A stretch of 13,776 bases of DNA. Source: Methanoregulaceae archaeon (GTDB taxonomy: Archaea > Halobacteriota > Methanomicrobia > Methanomicrobiales > Methanospirillaceae). The DNA lies in NCBI GenBank assembly GCA_028679325.1, contig JAJRBS010000070.1, forward strand, positions 1 to 13,776, read 5' to 3'. The notes under the pieces were generated by a model. The model ran no database searches and was not told where the DNA came from. It saw nothing but the letters and a program-made list of their open reading frames with translations. The position numbers and the translations under genes are program-made. This document shows, in pieces, positions 13,637-13,776 of this stretch (position 1 is its first letter; each line of letters begins with the position of its first letter).

Positions 13637-13776
13637 ACCTCCCCAAAAACCTCTCCATCCGGGACGGTCATCTCTGGATCGGCAGGCATGACACGGTTGC
13701 CCTTGCGGAAAAATACGGGACCCCCCTCTATGTCACTGATGAGGATCGGATCCTTGAAAACTACCGTGCATACCGG
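13633..13776 (+). CDS. lysA: Diaminopimelate decarboxylase, N-terminal part (cut by window edge)
   Basis: The first 48 codons are present and the gene runs off the right edge. They read MNLPKNLSIRDGHLWIG and then VALAEKYGTPLYVTDEDRI, the typical opening of LysA before its PLP barrel; AEKYGTPLYV is the family hallmark. LysA removes a carboxyl group from meso-diaminopimelate to give lysine. The ATG overlaps the dapL stop (ATGA), so the two are translationally coupled. The PLP lysine lies outside the window. Confidence 0.88.
   Translation, partial: MNLPKNLSIRDGHLWIGRHDTVALAEKYGTPLYVTDEDRILENYRAYR

Overview
The window looks like chromosomal DNA of a hydrogenotrophic, formate-linked methanogen, most likely of the order Methanomicrobiales. 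I infer this from four things: the adjacent DUF1890 and DUF1894 genes, which I know only from methanogens; an FdhD formate dehydrogenase maturation gene; the DapL-LysA lysine route; and archaeal expression signals (TATA-like boxes about 27-50 nt upstream of starts, with short or absent leaders, or GGTGA/GGAGG ribosome sites). The sequence is GC-rich apart from the AT-rich first ~120 bases. I see no tRNA, rRNA, CRISPR array, IS element or phage gene.

Left part (1-6600), a mixed-strand set of redox and repair genes. A gene-free leader is followed by a large YyaL/SSP411-type thioredoxin-fold protein (+). Next are an FMN-binding PNPOx-like protein (-) and a metallo-beta-lactamase/double-rhodanese persulfide enzyme (-). 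An SRAP (YedK/HMCES) abasic-site protein (+) is divergent from the latter. A Bcp/PrxQ peroxiredoxin (-) converges on the SRAP gene with only 13 bp between them. A UPF0316 membrane protein (-) closes the block. These genes share a redox, sulfur and damage theme but do not form one operon.

Middle part (6686-11289), all on the minus strand. In transcription order it holds DUF1890, DUF1894 (overlapping by 22 nt), korA, korB and glutamate dehydrogenase. korA-korB-gdh is tightly coupled: korB starts directly after the korA stop, and the gdh ribosome site lies across the end of korB. This unit appears built to make or consume 2-oxoglutarate and interconvert it with glutamate.

Right part (11348-13776). 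cutA and fdhD (-) overlap by 4 nt. A 94-bp gap separates them from the divergent dapL-lysA operon (+), which also overlaps by 4 nt (ATGA); lysA runs off the right edge. These two genes encode the aminotransferase and decarboxylase steps of the diaminopimelate route to lysine.

Most genes belong to known families. The points most worth a second look are: the persulfide-dioxygenase-like enzyme, which keeps the mono-iron ligands while losing the classical HxHxDH motif, in a presumed strict anaerobe; possible competing hairpins over the SRAP ribosome site; the kor-gdh unit next to two uncharacterised methanogen families; and FdhD and peroxiredoxin proteins that lack one cysteine of their usual pairs.
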